Made by a program: the position numbers and the translations under genes. From Rodentibacter genomosp. 2 (lineage in GTDB: Bacteria; Pseudomonadota; Gammaproteobacteria; Enterobacterales; Pasteurellaceae): a DNA stretch of 64,000 nucleotides. This document shows positions 60,667 through 64,000 of the stretch, piece by piece. The notes beneath the pieces were generated by a model. That model saw only the letters and a program-made list of their open reading frames with translations. It ran no database searches and was not told where the DNA came from. Location: positions 22,967 through 86,966 of the forward strand of contig MLHP01000019.1 in the NCBI GenBank assembly GCA_001999425.1, read 5' to 3'. Positions within the stretch are counted from its first letter, which is position 1. Every line of letters begins with the position of its first letter.

Positions 60667-60702
60667 AAAAAAAGTGCGGTTAATTTTAACCGCACTTTTT
60701 TT
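60667..60702. terminator. Bidirectional uptake-sequence terminator between serA and asnA
   Basis: A perfect pair: AAAAAAAGTGCGGTTAA (60667-60683) and its complement (60686-60702). Confidence 0.88.
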
Positions 60703-60708
60703 AGCAAA

Positions 60709-61701
60709 TTAAAGAATGTGTTGATATTGCGCTAACATTTCTTTTGGCCATACGCTTGATTGAACTTCACCGATATGTTTCTTACGCAACAAGAACATGG
60801 CTAAACGTGATTGACCGATTCCGCCACCAATTGAGAGAGGTAATTTTCCGTCCAGCAACTCTTGATGCCAATCCATTTTTAGACAATCTTCTTTGCCGCT
60901 TAAAGCGACTTGCAAACGAAGCGCGGATTCATCGACACGAATTCCCATAGAAGACAGTTCAAATGCCGTATTAAGTTGCTCGTTCCAAACAAGAATATCA
61001 CCATTTAAACCTTTGTAGCCGTTTTCGGATTCTGTTGTCCAGTCGTCATAATCCGGTGCGCGCCCATCGTGTGGTTTGCCATCGGATAGTTTACCACCGA
61101 TACCCACTAAAAATACCGCGCCGTATTCTTTACAGATTGCGTTTTCCCGCTCTTTGCTGGTGAGATTCGGATAACGTTTTACTAAATCTTCACTATGCAC
61201 AAAGGTAATTTGTCTTGGTAAAACTGAAGGAATGTCAAAACGGGCTTCCACCGCAAGTTCCGTTAAACGAATTGCACGATAAATAGAATTGACGGTATCT
61301 TTTAAATAGGCAAAATTACGGTGACCGGCAGGAATCACTTTTTCCCAGTCCCATTGATCAACATAAATAGAGTGGGTTGGATCTAAAGAATCTTCATCGG
61401 GGCGCAACGCTTTCATATGAACAAACAGCCCTTCTCCTTCTTTAAAGTGAAAACGTGCAAGAGTATGACGTTTCCATTTTGCCAGCGAGTGAACCACCTC
61501 ATACACTGCGTTCGGAATACATTTCACGTGGACTTGAACCGCTTTTTCAATACCGGACAAGTTATCTTGCATTCCGTTGCCCACTTCACTAAGAATTGGC
61601 CCTTGAACCTCAATAATACCGAGTTGTTCGATTAGGTTTTGAGTAAAGGTATTTTTCACAAAACTAATTTCTTGCTGTTGTAAAATAAATGTTTTCTTCA
61701 T
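60709..61701 (-). CDS. asnA: Aspartate-ammonia ligase (asparagine synthetase A)
   Basis: A 330-residue enzyme nearly collinear with E. coli Asn[53 protein letters not shown]. It makes asparagine from aspartate and ammonia with ATP. Divergent from its regulator asnC across 154 bases that hold both promoters. Confidence 0.96.
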   Translation of the reverse strand: MKKTFILQQQEISFVKNTFTQNLIEQLGIIEVQGPILSEVGNGMQDNLSGIEKAVQVHVKCIPNAVYEVVHSLAKWKRHTLARFHFKEGEGLFVHMKALRPDEDSLDPTHSIYVDQWDWEKVIPAGHRNFAYLKDTVNSIYRAIRLTELAVEARFDIPSVLPRQITFVHSEDLVKRYPNLTSKERENAICKEYGAVFLVGIGGKLSDGKPHDGRAPDYDDWTTESENGYKGLNGDILVWNEQLNTAFELSSMGIRVDESALRLQVALSGKEDCLKMDWHQELLDGKLPLSIGGGIGQSRLAMFLLRKKHIGEVQSSVWPKEMLAQYQHIL

Positions 61702-61855
61702 ATTTTCCGCCTGTTATTTAATAATAAGTAAGGTTTTGAGCATTATTCAATAAATCATAATTATTTTTCAAGTATTTTATTTACATTCCAAATAACTTTG
61801 AATAATATCTAATTAATTTGTGATTTATTAGAGTAATTCTAAAGGAGGGTGTTTT

Positions 61856-62308
61856 ATGCACAATATTGATAATCTCGATCAACAAATTCTCCGTGTACTG
61901 ACTAAAGATGCACGCACGCCCTATGCAGAAATGGCAAAAAATTTTGGTGTCAGCCCCGGCACTATTCATGTCCGTGTCGAAAAAATGCGACAATCCGGCA
62001 TTATTGAAGGCACCAAAGTGATTATTGACGAACGTAAACTCGGCTACGACGTATGTTGCTTTATTGGGATCATTCTAAAAAGTGCAAAAGATTACGAGAA
62101 AGTGATTAAAAAGCTAGAAACGTTTGATGAAGTGGTTGAGGCCTATTACACCACAGGAAATTACTCAATTTTTATAAAAGTGATGACTCACACCATTGCC
62201 GAATTGCATTCTGTTTTAGCGACGAAAATTCAGCTAATTGATGAGATTCAATCCACCGAAACATTAATTTCAATGCAGAATCCTATTTTGCGGGATATTA
62301 AGCCGTAA
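61856..62308 (+). CDS. asnC: Transcriptional regulator AsnC
   Basis: A 150-residue Lrp/AsnC regulator: N-terminal winged HTH (LDQQILRVLTKDARTPYAEMA..FGVSPGTIHVRVEKM in pieces) and C-terminal RAM domain. It activates asnA when asparagine is low. Strong AAAGGAGGG before the ATG. Confidence 0.94.
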   Translation: MHNIDNLDQQILRVLTKDARTPYAEMAKNFGVSPGTIHVRVEKMRQSGIIEGTKVIIDERKLGYDVCCFIGIILKSAKDYEKVIKKLETFDEVVEAYYTTGNYSIFIKVMTHTIAELHSVLATKIQLIDEIQSTETLISMQNPILRDIKP

Positions 62309-62611
62309 AGGTCATTATCTTTCAGTGGTGATAATTCAGCTTGTCATTGATATCGTGCTTCGCTCAATGAGCAACCTGCTTTCTTTTGCTTGTCCAACAG
62401 AAATAAGGCAAAGAAAAAGACTCCCCGGTTAAATCGCTGATTTTTGCTTGGTTTCATTTTGACTGCAATTTCTACACTCGCTGCGCGCAAACAGACGAAA
62501 ACTGCCTAAAAATTGAAAGTCGCAAAAGCGATTTATATGGGGAGTATTTTGGAGGAGTGTTATTAAAAATATTTACACTCAGAAAAATAGCTTTGGATTT
62601 AACCGCACTTT
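62309..62611. other. Non-coding region with a palindromic element
   Basis: About 300 bases without a supported gene. The dominant feature is the inverted repeat at 62420-62545. An uptake core sits at about 62600, which with the end of the next gene may give termination. Confidence 0.5.
62420..62545. repeat. 126-base inverted-repeat element
   Basis: ACTCCCCGGTTAAATCGCT (62420-62438) and AGCGATTTATATGGGGAGT (62527-62545) match as inverted arms at about 15 of 19 positions. Spacer of 88 bases without open frame. Could be a small mobile or structural element. Confidence 0.5.
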
Positions 62612-63907
62612 TTATCTAAACTTATCCAAAAACTTATAATACTGAACCCCAATTTTCGTGGCTAAATTTTTCACCCATTTTCCGCCATAAACAGAAGGCA
62701 CTTTTAATTCTTCAAAAATTTGCAGACGTTTGTCATTGCCTAAAATGGCTTCCGCAACAATACGCCCGGCTAATCCCGTTAAAGCTACGCCATGCCCCGA
62801 ATAGCCATGGGCGAAATAAATATGAGGGGAAATTCGCCCAAAGTGCGGGATTGAGTTCATGGTCATATCAATAGGTCCAGCCCAACCATAGTCAATTTTC
62901 ACATTTTCTAACTGTGGGAAAACATGCAACATATTTTGTCGCATTACCGATACCATATCTTTTTCCGAACTGGAATCGCTACCGAAAAGCAGGCGATTAT
63001 CCGCACTCAACCGATAATAATCGAGCAATAAATTGTTGTCGCATACGGACATACCATTATTAATCACAGAATCCGCCACAGTTTGGCTTAATGGTTCGGT
63101 AGCAATAATAAAACTTTCTACCGGCATAATTTTTCGGTTAATGCCATGGTGAATAGATTTAGGGAGAGCATCAATATAAGCATTGGTGGCTAAAACAACA
63201 TCTTTAGAAATGACCGCACTTTGGTCGGTTTTCACTTCAATACAGCCGTTTTTTTCGATGAGATCCACTACCGGCGATTGTTCAAAAATCTGCACGCCGA
63301 GATCTAAGCAAGCCTTTGCCAGCCCTAAGCAATAATTGAGCGGATGCAAATGACCCGAATTGCTGTCGTATAACCCCCCAACGTAAATATCGCTCCCCAA
63401 ATGCTGTTTCAGTTCTGCCTTATCCCACAGCTGCATATTTTGATAGCCAAAATTTTCGCGCCCGGCTTTTTCTATCTCAATCAGATCATCCATACGGCGA
63501 GGATTTAGTGCAAGGGTAGCATAGCCCTTTTTCCAGTCGCATTGGATGTTATATTTTGTAATGCGTTCGTCAATAATCTCTATCGCTTCCAGTGACATTT
63601 CCCAAAGCTTGCGTGCTTTATCAAAACCCACTTGTTTTATATACTCATCAATGCCTTCTTCAAAACCATTTATGGCTTGCCCACCACTTCGACCGGAAGC
63701 GCCGAAACCAACCCGAGCACCTTCCAATATCACCACTTTTTTACCTTTTTCCGCCAGTTCTAATGCAGTGGATAAGCCAAAAAAACCGGCACCGATAACA
63801 CAGACATCGGCGTGTTCAAGTTGTGTTAAAGCGGGAAGTTGTAAGTCTTGATTACGTGAATCGAAATAATAGGAAGGAACATGTTCTTGATGAGCAAAAG
63901 TTAGCAT
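62612..63907 (-). CDS. FAD-dependent oxidoreductase, DAO/PuuB-like
   Basis: A 431-residue flavoprotein with VCVIGAGFFGLSTAL (about residue 34), GFGASGRSGGQ and HGYSGHGVALT, shared with gamma-glutamylputrescine oxidase (PuuB/OrdL) and related amine oxidases. It probably oxidises an amine or amino acid. ATG 63907 has GAGAGG at 5 bases; an upstream frame start at 63964 lies outside the usual N terminus. No puu neighbours are visible. Confidence 0.85.
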   Translation of the reverse strand: MLTFAHQEHVPSYYFDSRNQDLQLPALTQLEHADVCVIGAGFFGLSTALELAEKGKKVVILEGARVGFGASGRSGGQAINGFEEGIDEYIKQVGFDKARKLWEMSLEAIEIIDERITKYNIQCDWKKGYATLALNPRRMDDLIEIEKAGRENFGYQNMQLWDKAELKQHLGSDIYVGGLYDSNSGHLHPLNYCLGLAKACLDLGVQIFEQSPVVDLIEKNGCIEVKTDQSAVISKDVVLATNAYIDALPKSIHHGINRKIMPVESFIIATEPLSQTVADSVINNGMSVCDNNLLLDYYRLSADNRLLFGSDSSSEKDMVSVMRQNMLHVFPQLENVKIDYGWAGPIDMTMNSIPHFGRISPHIYFAHGYSGHGVALTGLAGRIVAEAILGNDKRLQIFEELKVPSVYGGKWVKNLATKIGVQYYKFLDKFR

Positions 63908-63983
63908 AAAACCTCTCGTTAATAAAAATTGGCGAAATCTTACTCGTATGGAGAAATATGTCAAATTCTTTGTAAAAAAATAT

Positions 63984-64000
63984 GGGGCTGACGTAGATTA
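63984..64000. repeat. Repeat copy 2, probable insertion-sequence end
   Basis: GGGGCTGACGTAGATTA at the very end of the window; its last 15 bases equal 43625-43639. A GGGG start fits ends of IS1595/IS1016-type elements; the element, if any, lies beyond the window. Confidence 0.55.

Noticed and set aside
1..64000. CRISPR array, tRNA or rRNA genes
   Set aside because: No regular spaced repeats and no cloverleaf or rRNA-like sequence noticed; repeated uptake cores are not CRISPR repeats.

Overview
The window is a chromosomal segment of a gamma-proteobacterium of the family Pasteurellaceae. The 9-base DNA-uptake core AAGTGCGGT and its complement occur dozens of times, often as inverted pairs that serve as terminators. 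This is the Haemophilus influenzae-type uptake sequence shared by Haemophilus, Aggregatibacter and Pasteurella. Gene content (glpABC, asnA/asnC, zwf-pgl-gnd, rpe-gph, lon, hemW, rpiA-serA) fits Haemophilus or Aggregatibacter; I cannot name the species from sequence alone.

Left flank (1-6.6 kb): end of glpA, then glpB and glpC (anaerobic glycerol-3-phosphate dehydrogenase), convergent recQ-cyaY, and lptM-lysA.

Accessory island (6.6-35.04 kb): about 28 kb between lysA and hslR/nudE holds a large type II polyketide pigment locus. The plus-strand half (7.2-23.6 kb) follows the aryl polyene (APE) order apeC-D-E-F-H/I-G-H-(GT, AT)-K-L-M-N-O-P-Q-R. Its peculiarities are a ligase-dehydratase fusion, a second ligase copy and a halogenase-like flavoprotein. 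The minus-strand half (23.6-35.04 kb) carries a second ketosynthase/chain-length-factor-like/ACP set, an ABC exporter, a BtrH-type cysteine acyltransferase candidate, a DarB-type KAS III and a DarA-type flavoprotein. This is the gene kit for dialkylresorcinols (DAR). APE plus DAR genes together are the hallmark of flexirubin-type pigments, an aryl polyene acid esterified to a dialkylresorcinol. The product here is inferred, not shown. Small lipoprotein genes, an XRE regulator, an outer-membrane barrel protein and an AT-rich gene with a CoiA-like zinc finger are interspersed.

Right flank (35-64 kb): hslR and nudE (divergent), an OPT transporter, cysQ, and the oxidative pentose phosphate genes zwf-pgl-gnd, interrupted by an acyl-CoA dehydrogenase-like gene and by an AT-rich membrane gene plus a lipoprotein gene. 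These are followed by rpe-gph, a decayed IS110-family transposase, a Fur-box-controlled TbpA-like TonB receptor, heat-shock lon with a textbook sigma-32 promoter, an AbgT transporter, hemW, rpiA-serA, asnA/asnC and a DAO-family oxidoreductase. Palindromic repeats and a 15-base repeat resembling an insertion-sequence end mark the plastic spots. No rRNA, tRNA or CRISPR array was recognised.
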